Numbered from the stretch's first letter, positions 51,703-62,578 are shown. The stretch: 64,000 bases of DNA from Aerococcus sp. UBA6277 (GCF_002440555.1 NZ_DJUR01000008.1:1-64000), one strand, 5' to 3'. Notes: generated by a model from the letters alone, not told the origin. A program made the numbers and translations.

Positions 51703-52041
51703 ATGAAAGTAAAAGCAAATGACACAGTTATCGTTATTGCCGGTAAAGACAAAGGCAAACAAGGTCGTGTAAAACAAGCTTTGCCAAAAGCTGACAAAGT
51801 TGTTGTTGAAGGTGTTAACATCGTTAAAAAACATCAACGTCCAACTCAAATGAACCCCCAAGGCGGTATCATCGAAGTTGAAGCACCTATTCATGTATCT
51901 AACGTTCAACTAGTAGACCCTAAAACAGGCGAAGCGACACGTGTAGGTTACCAAGAACAAGATGGTAAACGTGTTCGCGTAGCGAAAAAATCAGGCGAAG
52001 TAATCGCTGAAGCAGTATCAGGAGAGGAGGACGCTGAATAA
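51703..52041 (+). CDS. rplX: 50S ribosomal protein L24
   Basis: 112 residues with KOW motif ([15 protein letters not shown]); assembly initiator. About 10 residues longer than B. subtilis L24, with an acidic end (SGEEDAE). Stop overlaps the rplE start. Confidence 0.97.
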   Translation: MKVKANDTVIVIAGKDKGKQGRVKQALPKADKVVVEGVNIVKKHQRPTQMNPQGGIIEVEAPIHVSNVQLVDPKTGEATRVGYQEQDGKRVRVAKKSGEVIAEAVSGEEDAE

Positions 52042-52583
52042 TGGCTAATCGTTTACAAGAAAAATATAAAAATGAAGTAGTACCATCAATGATTGAAAAA
52101 TTTAACTATAGCTCAATCATGCAAGCACCTAAATTAGATAAAATCGTTATCAACATGGGTGTTGGTGATGCAGTATCTAACGCGAAAAACTTAGAAAACG
52201 CTGTTGAAGAATTAACATTAATCGCTGGTCAAAAACCAGTTATTACAACTGCTAAGAAATCAATCGCTGGTTTCCGTTTACGTGAAGGTATGCCAATCGG
52301 TACTAAAGTTACTTTACGTGGCGAACGTATGTATGAATTCTTCGACAAATTAGTAACAGTTTCACTACCTCGTGTACGTGACTTCCGTGGTATCAGCAAC
52401 CGCTCATTCGATGGACGTGGTAACTACACATTAGGTATCCGTGAACAATTGATCTTCCCAGAAATCGACTTTGATAAAGTATCTAAAGTACGTGGTATGG
52501 ACATCGTAATTGTTACAACTGCTGATTCAGACGAAGAATCATTAGAATTATTAACTCAACTAGGAATGCCATTCCAAAAATAA
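52041..52583 (+). CDS. rplE: 50S ribosomal protein L5
   Basis: 180 residues; binds 5S rRNA. ATG overlaps the rplX stop (TAATG), GAGGAGG lies upstream in rplX. Confidence 0.98.
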   Translation: MANRLQEKYKNEVVPSMIEKFNYSSIMQAPKLDKIVINMGVGDAVSNAKNLENAVEELTLIAGQKPVITTAKKSIAGFRLREGMPIGTKVTLRGERMYEFFDKLVTVSLPRVRDFRGISNRSFDGRGNYTLGIREQLIFPEIDFDKVSKVRGMDIVIVTTADSDEESLELLTQLGMPFQK

Positions 52584-52610
52584 TAAAGTCTTGAAGGAGG
52601 CGTGAGTAAT

Positions 52611-52796
52611 TTGGCAAAAAAATCAATGATCGAAAAGAACAAGAAACCAGCTAAATATTCTACTCAAGAATATACTCGTTGTGAACGTTGTGGACGCCCA
52701 CATTCAGTTTACCGTAAATTTAAATTATGCCGTATTTGCCTTCGTGAACTTGCCTATAAAGGGGAAATTCCTGGAGTCAAAAAAGCAAGCTGGTAA
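52611..52796 (+). CDS. rpsN: 30S ribosomal protein S14, zinc-binding type Z
   Basis: 61 residues with two CxxC pairs (CERC and CRIC), the zinc-ribbon form. I start at TTG ([10 protein letters not shown]) because it is 10 nt from AAGGAGG and gives the standard length; the GTG three codons earlier abuts the ribosome site. Confidence 0.96.
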   Translation: MAKKSMIEKNKKPAKYSTQEYTRCERCGRPHSVYRKFKLCRICLRELAYKGEIPGVKKASW

Positions 52797-52832
52797 ATTT
52801 CTGGTAATTAAGTAAAGGAGGGTGTACTCGTA

Positions 52833-53231
52833 ATGGTCATGACTGATCCAATTGCGGACTTTTTAACTCGTATTCGTAACGCCAACATGGTGCGCCACGA
52901 ATCATTCGAAAGTCCATCATCAAAAATCAAAGAAAATATTGCTGCTATCCTTAAAGAAGAAGGATATATCAAAGATTACGAAATCATCGAAGATGATAAA
53001 CAAAACGTTATCCGTGTATTCATGAAATACACAAGCGATAACCAACGAGTAATCACAAACTTAAAACGTATCTCTAAACCAGGTTTACGTGTATACGCGA
53101 AAAGTGATCAAATTCCTAAAGTTTTAAACGGCTTAGGTACTGCATTAGTTTCAACATCTGAAGGTGTTATCACTGATAAAGCAGCTCGTGCTAAAAACAT
53201 CGGTGGCGAAGTTTTAGCTTACGTTTGGTAA
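52833..53231 (+). CDS. rpsH: 30S ribosomal protein S8
   Basis: 132 residues, [18 protein letters not shown]; central-domain 16S binder and known autoregulator of spc operons. AAAGGAGGGTG site. Confidence 0.98.
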   Translation: MVMTDPIADFLTRIRNANMVRHESFESPSSKIKENIAAILKEEGYIKDYEIIEDDKQNVIRVFMKYTSDNQRVITNLKRISKPGLRVYAKSDQIPKVLNGLGTALVSTSEGVITDKAARAKNIGGEVLAYVW

Positions 53232-53280
53232 TAAATAACAAAAATTAAAAAACAAAATTGAAAGGCAGGTGCAGTCTAGA

Positions 53281-53817
53281 ATGAGTCGTATTGGTAATAA
53301 AATTATCGAGATTCCTAGTAACGTAACCGTAGAAAAAGCTGGTTCAACTATCACTGTTAAAGGCCCTAAAGGCGAATTATCACGTGAGTTCAACCCTGTA
53401 ATTGATATTCAAATCGGGGAGAAAGAAATTACTTTCACTCGTCCGAATGACCACAAAGAAGTACGTTCTATCCACGGAACTACTCGTGCATTAGTAAACA
53501 ACATGGTTGTTGGTGTTTCTGAAGGATTCGAGAAGAAACTTGAAATGACTGGTGTTGGTTACCGTGCACAATTAGCAGGTAACAAATTAACTATCAATGT
53601 TGGTTTATCTCACCCTGTTGAGTTCGTAGCACCAGAAGGCATCGAAATCGAAGTGCCAACTAACACTACAATCAACATCAAAGGTATCAACAAAGAAGTT
53701 GTTGGTGAATTAGCAGCGAATATCCGTTCAACTCGTTTACCAGAACCATACAAAGGTAAAGGTATTCACTACGTTGGCGAATACATTCGTCGTAAAGAAG
53801 GTAAAACTGGTAAATAA
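53281..53817 (+). CDS. rplF: 50S ribosomal protein L6
   Basis: 178 residues, [12 protein letters not shown], ending [22 protein letters not shown] chosen over a GTG four codons earlier that overlaps the ribosome site. Its stop lies inside the left arm of a hairpin. Confidence 0.97.
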   Translation: MSRIGNKIIEIPSNVTVEKAGSTITVKGPKGELSREFNPVIDIQIGEKEITFTRPNDHKEVRSIHGTTRALVNNMVVGVSEGFEKKLEMTGVGYRAQLAGNKLTINVGLSHPVEFVAPEGIEIEVPTNTTINIKGINKEVVGELAANIRSTRLPEPYKGKGIHYVGEYIRRKEGKTGK

Positions 53818-53892
53818 TTGTAATTCTTTACAATTATTTCCTTTTACTTGTATCCAAATTATTTATAAAATAAGGATGATGAGGTCATCCTT
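53812..53892 (+). promoter_or_regulatory. Two hairpins in the rplF-rplR gap
   Basis: AAATAATTGTA pairs with TACAATTATTT (6-nt loop, 53812-53839), containing the rplF stop. AAGGATGA pairs with TCATCCTT (loop tgagg, 53872-53892) just before the rplR ribosome site. The gap (101 bp) is large for this tightly packed operon. The elements may be RNA-processing or partial termination sites. Confidence 0.55.
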
Positions 53893-53918
53893 ACAAATCT
53901 AACAAAGAGGTGACTATT

Positions 53919-54275
53919 TTGATCAGCAAACCAGATAAAAATAAATTACGTCAAAAACGCCACGCGCGTGTTCGTCGCAACATTTCTGGAACAGCAGAGT
54001 GCCCACGCTTGAACGTATTCCGTTCTAACAAACACATCTACGCTCAATTAATTGATGACGTAGCGGGTGTTACTGTAGCGAGTGCCTCTACAAACGAAGA
54101 AACATTATCAGCCGCAACTAAAACCGAGAGTGCAGCATTAGTTGGTAAAGCTATCGCTGAACGCGGTGTAGCAGCAGGCGTTAAAGTTGTAAAATTTGAC
54201 CGTGGTGGCTACCAATATCACGGACGTGTACAAGCTTTAGCAGATGCAGCTCGTGAAAACGGCTTAGAATTTTAG
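53919..54275 (+). CDS. rplR: 50S ribosomal protein L18
   Basis: 118 residues; 5S rRNA binder with [18 protein letters not shown] and [15 protein letters not shown] start (MISKPDKNK) taken because the GTG three codons earlier is part of the AAAGAGGTG ribosome site; the length fits the family. Confidence 0.94.
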   Translation: MISKPDKNKLRQKRHARVRRNISGTAECPRLNVFRSNKHIYAQLIDDVAGVTVASASTNEETLSAATKTESAALVGKAIAERGVAAGVKVVKFDRGGYQYHGRVQALADAARENGLEF

Positions 54276-54296
54276 GAAAAGGAGGAAGCCAAGAAC

Positions 54297-54809
54297 ATGA
54301 CAAACACATTTCAAGAATTAAACATTAACGAAAACGACCTTGAAGAACGCGTTGTTGCCATTAACCGTGTTGCTAAAACCGTTAAAGGTGGACGTCGTAT
54401 GAACTTCGGTGCCGTTGTTGTTGTCGGTGATAGAAATGGCCATGTTGGTCTAGGTACTGGTAAAGCTGCCGAAGTACCGGAAGCAATCCGCAAAGCGGTT
54501 GAAGATGGTAAGAAAAACTTAATTACTATACCTCGTGCAGGATCAACTGTTCCTCATGAAGTTATCGGTAAATTTAACGGTGGACACGTATTACTTAAAC
54601 CAGCTCAAGCCGGTTCAGGTATTGCTGCTGGTGGTCCAGTTCGTGCCGTAGTCGAATTAGGTGGTATCTCAGATATTACTTCTAAATCACTAGGTTCTAA
54701 CTCGCCAATCAACATCGTACGTGCTACTTTAGAAGCGATTAAATCATTAAAATCTCCAGAAGATGTAGCTGCATTACGCGGTAAATCTGTGGAAGAATTA
54801 TTAGGTTAA
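54297..54809 (+). CDS. rpsE: 30S ribosomal protein S5
   Basis: 170 residues; double-stranded RNA-binding N-terminal domain ([20 protein letters not shown]) and C-terminal domain; decoding fidelity. AAAAGGAGG site. Confidence 0.98.
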   Translation: MTNTFQELNINENDLEERVVAINRVAKTVKGGRRMNFGAVVVVGDRNGHVGLGTGKAAEVPEAIRKAVEDGKKNLITIPRAGSTVPHEVIGKFNGGHVLLKPAQAGSGIAAGGPVRAVVELGGISDITSKSLGSNSPINIVRATLEAIKSLKSPEDVAALRGKSVEELLG

Positions 54810-54822
54810 GGAGGAAATTCGA

Positions 54823-55002
54823 ATGACTGAAGTAAAAATTACTTTAAAACGCAGTTTAATTGGACGTCCTCAAGACCAAATTAAAACAGCTCAAGCATTA
54901 GGTTTAACAAAAGTTGGTAAAACAGTTGTTAAAACTCGTAACGAAGCAATCAACGGTATGATTACTAAAATTGCTCACTTAGTAGTTGTTGAAGAAGCAT
55001 AA
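54823..55002 (+). CDS. rpmD: 50S ribosomal protein L30
   Basis: 59 residues, reading [19 protein letters not shown] and ending HLVVVEEA. Short, with AAGGAGG 9 nt before the ATG, in the canonical position between rpsE and rplO. Confidence 0.97.
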   Translation: MTEVKITLKRSLIGRPQDQIKTAQALGLTKVGKTVVKTRNEAINGMITKIAHLVVVEEA

Positions 55003-55027
55003 TCTAGAATAGGAGGTGCCTAACAGG

Positions 55028-55468
55028 ATGAAATTACATGAATTACAACCTTCAGAAGGATCTCGTCACACACGTCACCGTGTAGGTCGTGGTGCAAGTT
55101 CTGGTTGGGGTAAACTATCAAAACGTGGACAAAAAGGTCAAAAAGCTCGTTCAGGTGGTGGTGTACGTTTAGGTTTCGAAGGTGGACAAACTCCATTGTT
55201 CCGTCGTATTCCAAAACGTGGTTTTACAAACATCAACCGTAAAGAATATGCGATCATCAATCTTGATGACTTAAACGTATTTGAAGATGGTGCTGTTGTA
55301 GCCGCTGCTGACTTAATCGAAGCAGGCTTAGTTAAAAAAGAAAAATCTGGTATCAAAGTTTTAGGTAATGGTGAATTAGAACGCAAACTAACCGTTAAAG
55401 CAGCTAAATTCTCAGCATCAGCTAAAGAAGCTATTGAGGCCGCTGGGGGTTCAATCGAGGTGATCTAA
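55028..55468 (+). CDS. rplO: 50S ribosomal protein L15
   Basis: 146 residues, [20 protein letters not shown] with the Gly-rich basic loop. ATG behind AGGAGGTG is preferred over a start four codons earlier. Stop overlaps the secY ATG. Confidence 0.97.
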   Translation: MKLHELQPSEGSRHTRHRVGRGASSGWGKLSKRGQKGQKARSGGGVRLGFEGGQTPLFRRIPKRGFTNINRKEYAIINLDDLNVFEDGAVVAAADLIEAGLVKKEKSGIKVLGNGELERKLTVKAAKFSASAKEAIEAAGGSIEVI

Positions 55469-56775
55469 TGTTTCAAATACTGAAAAATGGATTTCAGGAT
55501 AAGGATATTAGAAGCCGCGTGGCATTCACAGCAATCATGTTGATTGTATTCCGTATCGGGGCTAGCATAACTGTCCCGGGCGTGAATGCTGCAGGAATTC
55601 AAGGGTTAGCTGAATCTGGTTTATTCAGCCTACTAAACACTCTTGGTGGGGGAGCACTTTCGAGCTACTCCATCTTTTCATTGGGTGTTTCACCGTATAT
55701 AACCGCATCAATTATTATTCAACTATTGCAGATGGAGATTATACCTTCATTTACAGAGTGGTCTAAACAGGGTGAAGTTGGTCGTCGTAAGTTAAATCGA
55801 TGGACTAGATACTTTGCAGTAGCAATTGGCTTTTTTCAAGCTTTAGCTATTTCAATAGGATTTAATTCATTGTCATCGCTAGGATTAATTGATAATCCAG
55901 GTTTTGTAACTTACTTATTGATTGCTTTATTCATGACTGCTGGATCTATGTTTGTTGTCTGGATTGGTGAGCAAATCACTGAATATGGAATTGGTAATGG
56001 TACTTCAATCATTATCTTTGCTGGTATTCTAGCGCAAATCCCTTCAGAGTTAACGACTTACTATCAAAGTAACATTGTAGATGCTACTAGCAGTGAATTA
56101 AATCAACAAATGATTTATGCAGGACTATTTGTTCTTGTATTTATCCTATTAATTATGTTCGTCATTTTCATGAGTCAAGCGGAACGTCAAATCCCCGTAC
56201 GTTATTCCAAACGTGCGAATTCGGCATCGCAAAAGTCTCATTTACCATTAAAGATTAACTCAGCAGGTGTTATTCCCGTTATCTTCGCGTCATCATTGAT
56301 AATGGTGCCACAAACGGTACTCGGATTATTTGCCGCTGATTATAGTGATGTTTCTTGGTATCAAGTATTGTCAACAATCTTTAATTTGGAAAAACCAGCG
56401 GGTATCGCTATTTACGCAATTGTCATTATTTTGTTCACATTCTTCTATGCGCATATTCAGATTAACCCTGAACGTGCTGCAGAAAACTTGCAAAAAGCTG
56501 GTGGTTATATTCCAAGTATCCGTCCAGGTTTAGCAACTAAAGAATATTTACAAAAAATGTTAAATCGTTTAAGTACAGTTGGCTCACTATTCTTGATGGG
56601 TGTAGCAGTTCTACCTTTACTAGGGGCATACTTCTTTGATATGCCACAATCAATTGCTTTAGGGGGTACAAGCTTACTAATCGTTGTTGGTGTTGCTTTA
56701 GACACAGCAAAACAAATTGAAGGACGTACAATTAAACGTCAATACGTTGGCTTTATTCATGATAAAAAAGACTAA
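55468..56775 (+). CDS. secY: Protein translocase subunit SecY
   Basis: Central pore of the Sec translocon, 435 residues with ten membrane segments; plug-region sequence and the cytoplasmic loops (YSKRANSASQKSHLP) that bind SecA and ribosomes are present. ATG overlaps the rplO stop. The export route for OatA, FtsH and the other membrane proteins in the window. Confidence 0.98.
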   Translation: MFQILKNGFQDKDIRSRVAFTAIMLIVFRIGASITVPGVNAAGIQGLAESGLFSLLNTLGGGALSSYSIFSLGVSPYITASIIIQLLQMEIIPSFTEWSKQGEVGRRKLNRWTRYFAVAIGFFQALAISIGFNSLSSLGLIDNPGFVTYLLIALFMTAGSMFVVWIGEQITEYGIGNGTSIIIFAGILAQIPSELTTYYQSNIVDATSSELNQQMIYAGLFVLVFILLIMFVIFMSQAERQIPVRYSKRANSASQKSHLPLKINSAGVIPVIFASSLIMVPQTVLGLFAADYSDVSWYQVLSTIFNLEKPAGIAIYAIVIILFTFFYAHIQINPERAAENLQKAGGYIPSIRPGLATKEYLQKMLNRLSTVGSLFLMGVAVLPLLGAYFFDMPQSIALGGTSLLIVVGVALDTAKQIEGRTIKRQYVGFIHDKKD

Positions 56776-56802
56776 TGCGTAACGTGCTTGGGGAGGATAA
56801 TT

Positions 56803-57450
56803 ATGAATATTATTTTAATGGGCTTGCCTGGTGCCGGTAAAGGTACTCAAGCAGCTAAAATCGTTGAAGATTACAATTTTCCACATATTTCTACTGGAGA
56901 TATGTTTAGATCAGCAATCGCTGAAGGAACTGAATTAGGAAAAAAAGCTAAATCATTCATGGATGATGGGGCATTAGTTCCTGATGAAGTAACGAATGGT
57001 ATTGTTGAAGAAAGACTTCAAAAAGAAGATACACAAGCTGGCTTTATGTTAGACGGTTTTCCAAGAACTGAAGCGCAAGCTAAAGAACTTGGCGGTATCA
57101 TGACTCGCTTAGATCGCGACATTGATGCAGTTATCTACTTAGATGTGCCAGTAGAAACGTTGAAAGAACGTTTATCAGGACGAATCATTTGTCGTAACTG
57201 TGGCGCAACATACCACAAAGTTTTGAACAAACCAAAAGTAGACGGCGTATGCGATGTTTGCGGAAGCCATGATTTCTACCAACGTGAAGACGATAAACCT
57301 GAAGTTGTTGAAAACAGATTAAGAGTTAATCAAGAACAACAACAACCAATTTTAGACTTCTATGAAGGTGAAGGTAAGCTTTATCGCATTCCTGGTGATA
57401 TCGGTATTGACAATGTTTACGCTGAGATCCAAAAGATTTTAGATAAATAA
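56803..57450 (+). CDS. adk: Adenylate kinase, zinc-type
   Basis: ATP + AMP to 2 ADP. The 215-residue protein has P-loop [23 protein letters not shown] and a long LID with two CxxC pairs (CRNC, CDVC), the structural-zinc form of Gram-positives. A frame five codons longer is disfavoured because GGGGAGG fits this ATG. map, often next, is absent; infA follows. Confidence 0.97.
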   Translation: MNIILMGLPGAGKGTQAAKIVEDYNFPHISTGDMFRSAIAEGTELGKKAKSFMDDGALVPDEVTNGIVEERLQKEDTQAGFMLDGFPRTEAQAKELGGIMTRLDRDIDAVIYLDVPVETLKERLSGRIICRNCGATYHKVLNKPKVDGVCDVCGSHDFYQREDDKPEVVENRLRVNQEQQQPILDFYEGEGKLYRIPGDIGIDNVYAEIQKILDK

Positions 57451-57456
57451 TATTTG

Positions 57457-57485
57457 TTGCTTTAAGTCGCTAATTATGGTAAGAT
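57457..57485 (+). promoter_or_regulatory. Internal promoter before infA
   Basis: -35 TTGCTT, 17-nt spacer, -10 TAAGAT with TGG (extended). A second TATAAT at 57521 has TTGACT at 21 nt, too far for a standard promoter. Confidence 0.65.
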
Positions 57486-57569
57486 ATTCGGGTTGACTGA
57501 ACATTTCGTATTTCTATCCTATAATCAATTAGTGATTAAACGAAACAACCACCATTAGGAGGAAAAACT

Positions 57570-57788
57570 TTGTCAAAAGAAGATATGATCGAAATTGAAG
57601 GTACTGTGACTGAAACATTACCTAATGCTATGTTTAAGGTCCAATTGGAAAATGGTTATGAAGTTATGGCGCATATTTCAGGAAAAATGCGTGTAAACTA
57701 CATTCGTATTTTACCAGGTGACCGTGTAAAAGTTGAGATGTCTCCATATGACTTGACGAAAGGTCGTATCACCTACCGATTCAAGTAA
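57570..57788 (+). CDS. infA: Translation initiation factor IF-1
   Basis: 72 residues, OB fold ([28 protein letters not shown] end). TTG start 8 nt after AGGAGG. Not directly coupled to adk (119-bp gap with its own promoter). Confidence 0.97.
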   Translation: MSKEDMIEIEGTVTETLPNAMFKVQLENGYEVMAHISGKMRVNYIRILPGDRVKVEMSPYDLTKGRITYRFK

Positions 57789-57819
57789 TGTAGAGATATA
57801 TAATCGAGGAGGTATAACT

Positions 57820-57933
57820 GTGAAAGTAAGAGCATCTGTTAAACCAATGTGCGAACATTGTAAAGTTATTCGCCGTAACGGTAAAGTTATGGTTATTTGT
57901 TCTAATCCAAAACATAAACAACGCCAAGGCTAA
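57820..57933 (+). CDS. rpmJ: 50S ribosomal protein L36
   Basis: 37 residues, [20 protein letters not shown], with zinc ligands Cys11, Cys14, Cys27 and His32. GTG start after GAGGAGG, in the standard place between infA and rpsM. Confidence 0.97.
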   Translation: MKVRASVKPMCEHCKVIRRNGKVMVICSNPKHKQRQG

Positions 57934-57965
57934 TTAAAGACAAATAAAAAGGAGGGTTTTCGTAT

Positions 57966-58331
57966 ATGGCTCGTATAGCAGGAGTAGATATTCCACGTGA
58001 GAAACGTATCGTTATTGCCTTAACATACATCTATGGTATCGGTAAAACGACTTCTCAAAAAATCTTAGCGCAAGCTGGAATTTCAGAAGATACTCGTGTA
58101 CGTGACTTAACTAACGATGAGTTAGATCGTTTACGTGCAGCAGTAGATACAATTAAAGTTGAAGGTGACTTACGTCGTGAACGTGCTTTAGACATCAAAC
58201 GTCTACAAGAAATCGGTTCATACCGTGGCATCCGTCATCGTCGTGGTTTACCAGTTCGTGGTCAAAACACTAAGAACAACGCACGTACGCGTAAAGGTAA
58301 AGCTGTCGCAATTCAAGGTAAGAAAAAATAA
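57966..58331 (+). CDS. rpsM: 30S ribosomal protein S13
   Basis: 121 residues, [21 protein letters not shown]; 30S head, contacts P-site tRNA with its basic tail. AAGGAGGG site. Confidence 0.98.
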   Translation: MARIAGVDIPREKRIVIALTYIYGIGKTTSQKILAQAGISEDTRVRDLTNDELDRLRAAVDTIKVEGDLRRERALDIKRLQEIGSYRGIRHRRGLPVRGQNTKNNARTRKGKAVAIQGKKK

Positions 58332-58354
58332 TCTAAAAGGAGGTTAATTACACT

Positions 58355-58744
58355 ATGGCTAAACGTCCAGTTTCACGCAAACGTCGTGTGAAGAAAAATG
58401 TCGAAACAGGTGTGGCACACATCCACTCTACATTTAACAATACTATCGTTATGATTACTGATGAGCATGGTAATGCAATTTCTTGGTCATCTGCAGGTGC
58501 TTTAGGATTTAAAGGTTCTCGTAAATCTACTCCTTACGCTGCTCAAATGGCTTCAGAAACAGCTACAAAAGCTGCTATGGATCACGGTATGAAATCTGTT
58601 GAAGTTTCAGTAAAAGGTCCTGGTTCAGGTCGTGAATCAGCTATCCGTGCTTTACAAGCAGCAGGTTTAGAAGTTACTGCTATTCGCGATGTAACACCTA
58701 TTCCTCATAATGGTTGCCGTCCTCCAAAACGTCGTCGTGTTTAA
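58355..58744 (+). CDS. rpsK: 30S ribosomal protein S11
   Basis: 129 residues, [21 protein letters not shown] and the C-terminal [12 protein letters not shown]; platform of the 30S. Confidence 0.98.
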   Translation: MAKRPVSRKRRVKKNVETGVAHIHSTFNNTIVMITDEHGNAISWSSAGALGFKGSRKSTPYAAQMASETATKAAMDHGMKSVEVSVKGPGSGRESAIRALQAAGLEVTAIRDVTPIPHNGCRPPKRRRV

Positions 58745-58810
58745 TCGATTGATGAACTTGGATATGCGATGATACATTTTCTCATGTTTTGAAAGGGGTA
58801 ATTTGTCGAT

Positions 58811-59755
58811 ATGATCGAAATTGAAAAGCCAAATATTGAGACAATTGAAATTAACGACGATAGTAAATTTGGTAAATTCGTTGTAGAACCATTAGAACGC
58901 GGCTATGGAACAACCCTAGGTAATTCATTACGTCGTATCTTGTTGTCCTCACTACCAGGTACAGCAGTTACATCAATCCAAATTGACGATGTTTTGCATG
59001 AATACTCAACAGTCCCAGGTGTACGTGAAGACGTTACTGAGATTGTGTTGAACGTAAAACAATTATCATTGAAATTGTATGACGTAGAAGAAAAACAAGT
59101 AGAAATTGACATCACAGGTCCAGCTGACGTAACAGCTGCTGATATTATTGCCGATGCTGATTTCGATGTTATGAATCCAGACTTACATATCTGTACGCTT
59201 GCAGAAGGCGCTCGTTTCCACATGATTATGAATGTTAAAAACGGTCGTGGTTTTGTACGCTCAGAAAATAATAAAGTGGATTCAATGCCAATTGGCGAAA
59301 TCCCAGTGGATTCTATCTACACACCAATTTCCAAAGTAAACTATCAAGTTGAAAATACTCGTATCGGAGAAATCAACGAATACGATAAATTAACTATGGA
59401 TATTTGGACTGATGGTACAATTTCACCCGAAGAAGCATTAAGCTTAGCGGCAAAAATCATGACAGAACACTTGGAAGTATTCGTTAACTTAACAGACGAA
59501 GCTCGTCAAGTTGAAGTTATGGTCGAAAAAGAAGAAACACAAAAAGAAAAAATGCTTGAAATGACTATTGAAGAACTAGACTTATCAGTTCGTTCATACA
59601 ACTGTCTAAAACGTGCAGGCATCAATACTGTTGAAGAATTGACTAACAAGTCTGAACCAGAAATGATGAAAGTACGTAACTTAGGTCGTAAGTCTCTTGA
59701 AGAGGTTAAAAACAAGCTAGCTGCTCTTGACTTATCTTTACGTCAAGAAGATTAA
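58811..59755 (+). CDS. rpoA: RNA polymerase alpha subunit
   Basis: 314 residues: N-terminal dimerisation domain ([20 protein letters not shown]), flexible linker, C-terminal DNA/activator-binding domain from about 245 ([27 protein letters not shown]). Ribosome site GAAAGGGG. Follows rpsK directly; rpsD is not in this operon, as usual in Firmicutes. Confidence 0.99.
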   Translation: MIEIEKPNIETIEINDDSKFGKFVVEPLERGYGTTLGNSLRRILLSSLPGTAVTSIQIDDVLHEYSTVPGVREDVTEIVLNVKQLSLKLYDVEEKQVEIDITGPADVTAADIIADADFDVMNPDLHICTLAEGARFHMIMNVKNGRGFVRSENNKVDSMPIGEIPVDSIYTPISKVNYQVENTRIGEINEYDKLTMDIWTDGTISPEEALSLAAKIMTEHLEVFVNLTDEARQVEVMVEKEETQKEKMLEMTIEELDLSVRSYNCLKRAGINTVEELTNKSEPEMMKVRNLGRKSLEEVKNKLAALDLSLRQED

Positions 59756-59780
59756 TAAATCATAAAGGAGGATACTGACA

Positions 59781-60161
59781 ATGGGTTACCGTAAATTAGG
59801 TCGTACTAGCTCTCAACGTAAAGCTATGTTACGTGACTTAACTACTGATTTAATTATCAATGAACGTATTACTACAACAGAAACTCGTGCGAAAGAAATC
59901 CGTCGTACAGCTGAAAAAATGATTACTTTAGGTAAACGTGGAGATTTAGCTGCTCGTCGTCAAGCGAACCAATTTGTTCGTAACGAAATCGCCGATGTTC
60001 GCGCTGAAGGTGAAGACATCGTTATCGAGTCTGCTTTACAAAAATTATTCAACGATCTTGGTCCTCGTTACGCTGAACGTCAAGGTGGATACACTCGTAT
60101 CTTAAAAACTGAACCTCGTCGTGGCGATGCTGCACCAATGGTTATTCTTGAATTAGTTTAA
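59781..60161 (+). CDS. rplQ: 50S ribosomal protein L17
   Basis: 126 residues, [20 protein letters not shown]. Last gene of the S10-spc-alpha superoperon, with AAAGGAGG site. Confidence 0.98.
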   Translation: MGYRKLGRTSSQRKAMLRDLTTDLIINERITTTETRAKEIRRTAEKMITLGKRGDLAARRQANQFVRNEIADVRAEGEDIVIESALQKLFNDLGPRYAERQGGYTRILKTEPRRGDAAPMVILELV

Positions 60162-60203
60162 TATAAACTTTTAGTGATGTATAAAACGGAGTGTCATGAT
60201 GGT

Positions 60204-60268
60204 GGTTATACCTTGTATAACCGAGTCTAGCTCTATCTACTCCTAGCGTGATGAAGTTCGCTAGGAGT
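60204..60268 (+). terminator. Tandem hairpins after rplQ
   Basis: GGTTATA/TATAACC (loop ccttg), then the 10-bp stem ACTCCTAGCG/CGCTAGGAGT. Neither has a T-run, so they are more likely RNA-processing or stabilising structures than classical terminators. The 418-bp gap to oatA has no gene. Confidence 0.4.
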
Positions 60269-60365
60269 GGAATATATCCATAAGTCTTATGAATAAATCA
60301 AGGCCAATTCATTTAGGTGAAAAATTGGTTCGGCATATGTGTTGTTTAACCAACAGGTGTTTGGT

Positions 60366-60424
60366 AGCATATATGCTTTTTTATTTTCTAAAGTGGTTGG
60401 GGATAGGGCTCAACCACTTTTTTG
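60366..60424 (+). terminator. Terminator region closing the alpha operon
   Basis: The palindrome AGCATATATGCT is followed by T6. Then a proper terminator: AAAGTGGTTG pairs with CAACCACTTT, followed by TTT (60390-60424). Confidence 0.75.
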
Positions 60425-60476
60425 GGTTTTTGGGTGGTATTAGTCGGCAGGATGTTGGGAAATCTCAAAATTAATG

Positions 60477-60505
60477 TTCTCATTTTCCCATACTACCGAT
60501 ATAAT
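60477..60505 (+). promoter_or_regulatory. Promoter of the OatA-like gene
   Basis: -35 TTCTCA, 17-nt spacer, perfect -10 TATAAT; leader about 70 nt. Confidence 0.7.
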
Positions 60506-60579
60506 ATATGTATTATATTTGCGTGAATTGTCTCGAGCAGTGTCAACTGCGTGCTTGGCAATTTAGAGAGGCGAGGGTA

Positions 60580-62487
60580 ATGAAGAAAAACTACTTTACA
60601 CAGTTTGATACAATTCGATTCTTAGCGATGTTGGGTATTATTTTATACCACTATCTAACCCACCGTGTTTCGGGTGGTTTCTTAGGGGTGGACATTTTTC
60701 TCGTACTTTCGGGGTATTTAGTGACCAGTCAAATGGAGAGTAAATATAAAGCAGGTATCCAGGAGTCTTATTTTAAGAAAACCTGGGGTCGCATACGTAA
60801 AGTATGGTGGCCTATGGTCATTATTACAATGGTAGGTCTGACTTATTTACTACTATTTAGGCAACAACTATTAGTCAATATTGGCATTAATCTAACAACA
60901 TCCTTGTTATTCGTCAATAATTGGCATCAAATATTATCTGGGTCATCCTATTTTGCGAATATGCTACACCCGTCACTAACAACACATTATTGGTATATTG
61001 CCGTTTATATGCAATTTATGGTGATTTGGCCACTATTCTTCAAAGCTAGTCGACGTTTCACCAAGACCAAATGGCAGTCGGGTCTAGTCATGCTTGGTAC
61101 CGCGCTTTTGTCAGGCATTTTAATGGCGATAATCTTCACACCTGGTGAAGACCCATCACGAGTTTACTACGGCACGGATACTAGATTCTTCTCTATCGCT
61201 TTTGGTGGGGCTGCTGCCCAATTGTTAGATATGGAACAAATGGCTTCTTGGTTGAAGAATCGTATTGGTCGCTTTCACCACTTTATTGTTGATGTGGTAT
61301 TGCTAGGCTTATTGGCTATACTCACTTATGGGATGCTTCACATGCTTGATGCAGCGACATTCACCTACTATGGTGGGATGTTCGGTTATAATTTCCTAGC
61401 AGCTGTGACCATTGCCCTATTGACCTACCAGGGATCTTGGGTTGGTTTTCTATTGAAATTTAAACCCTTGCGTTGGCTTGGTCAACGTACATTCCATATG
61501 TATTTATGGTATTACCCAATCAATGTGTTGTTCCATATGGTACCAACCAGTCAGAATTGGTTTACCAATAGTATCTGGCCGCAAGTCATTTTGATCATTA
61601 TCCTATCCTGCTTGTCTTATGCCTTACTAGAGGAAAAAAGATGGCCGGTGCCGGTCTTCAATGAAGTCCGTAACGACCAATCTGTCCATCTTTTTACCAA
61701 GGTTCGCAACTTGTTTAAAGAGCCAGCACCCTGGTTGACCCGCATTTTATTCATTGCATTTGCCCTCGTTTTCCTTGGAGGCGTGAGTGCTGTGGCAGTA
61801 TCTAAACCAGCAGACAATGTGACAGTAGAGGAGGAGCAAGCAGCTGAACAGGCTAAGAAGATTGAGGAATTGAACAAGCAACGGGCTGAACAAGAGAAGC
61901 AAGCTGACGCTAGTCTGTCAACCTATAAAGACAGTTTAAGTGAGGCGTCGCTAGGATTTTATGAAGGGATTCCTGATGAACAAGCCCGCTTTGCCTACCA
62001 ATTACCGGTAACCTTTATTGGTGACTCCCTCATGGTGGGCGAATCAGAGGGTTTGTACACCTTGTATCCTAATGCTATTGTTGACGCGGCGGTTGGTCGC
62101 CAGTTATATACCTTAATTGGCTATCCAGCTAGCTTAGAAGCACAGGGTATGCTAAAAGATGTCGTTTTGGTTGACCTAGGTGCGAATGGTGGCTTTACGT
62201 CAGCTCAATTGTCTGACTTCTTAGATGAGATTGGCCGGGATAAGACCATTTTTCTAGTCAATACCCATGTCGACCGTCCTTGGGCATCTGATGTCAACAA
62301 AACTTTAGCTGAAGCAGCTAGTGACAATAGTGATTCAGTATATTTACTGGATTGGCATGAATTCTACAGCAACCACGAAGAAGCGTCCACTTGGTTGAGC
62401 CAAGACGGGGTCCACTTTAATCCAGACGGAGGCCAAGTGTGGTTGCAGTTTATCACCAACGGTATGTACGAAGTCTTGAAAAAATAA
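60580..62487 (+). CDS. Peptidoglycan O-acetyltransferase, OatA-like
   Basis: An acyltransferase-3 membrane domain with an exported SGNH esterase/transferase domain. The 635-residue protein begins FDTIRFLAMLGIILYHYL and SGGFLGVDIFLVLSGYL, typical of AT3 proteins with about eleven helices to residue 415. A Glu/Gln/Lys-rich linker follows (about 425-460), then an SGNH domain with IGDSLMVG (nucleophile Ser) and DGVHFNPDGG (His). OatA enzymes O-acetylate MurNAc and give lysozyme resistance; teichoic-acid acetylation is an alternative. A frame 24 codons longer lacks a ribosome site. It sits between rplQ and the ECF module, an unusual insertion. Confidence 0.85.
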   Translation: MKKNYFTQFDTIRFLAMLGIILYHYLTHRVSGGFLGVDIFLVLSGYLVTSQMESKYKAGIQESYFKKTWGRIRKVWWPMVIITMVGLTYLLLFRQQLLVNIGINLTTSLLFVNNWHQILSGSSYFANMLHPSLTTHYWYIAVYMQFMVIWPLFFKASRRFTKTKWQSGLVMLGTALLSGILMAIIFTPGEDPSRVYYGTDTRFFSIAFGGAAAQLLDMEQMASWLKNRIGRFHHFIVDVVLLGLLAILTYGMLHMLDAATFTYYGGMFGYNFLAAVTIALLTYQGSWVGFLLKFKPLRWLGQRTFHMYLWYYPINVLFHMVPTSQNWFTNSIWPQVILIIILSCLSYALLEEKRWPVPVFNEVRNDQSVHLFTKVRNLFKEPAPWLTRILFIAFALVFLGGVSAVAVSKPADNVTVEEEQAAEQAKKIEELNKQRAEQEKQADASLSTYKDSLSEASLGFYEGIPDEQARFAYQLPVTFIGDSLMVGESEGLYTLYPNAIVDAAVGRQLYTLIGYPASLEAQGMLKDVVLVDLGANGGFTSAQLSDFLDEIGRDKTIFLVNTHVDRPWASDVNKTLAEAASDNSDSVYLLDWHEFYSNHEEASTWLSQDGVHFNPDGGQVWLQFITNGMYEVLKK

Positions 62488-62517
62488 AATTTCCATATAT
62501 AAATGAATCATTCGGTG

Positions 62518-62556
62518 AAAAGGCAATTGCGGATTTGAGTGCAATTGCCTTTTTTG
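62518..62556 (+). terminator. Intrinsic terminator after the OatA-like gene
   Basis: AAAAGGCAATTGC pairs with GCAATTGCCTTTT around ggatttgagt, followed by T's. Confidence 0.93.
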
Positions 62557-62572
62557 TGTTGGAAATTAAGGG

Positions 62573-62578
62573 TATAAT
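62573..62578 (+). promoter_or_regulatory. Candidate -10 of the OsmC-family gene
   Basis: A perfect TATAAT 45 bp before the start; no good -35. Confidence 0.45.

Noticed and set aside
57495..57526. TTGACT ... TATAAT pair before infA
   Set aside because: The spacing is 21 nt, too long for a sigma-A promoter; the upstream TTGCTT-N17-TAAGAT pair is better.
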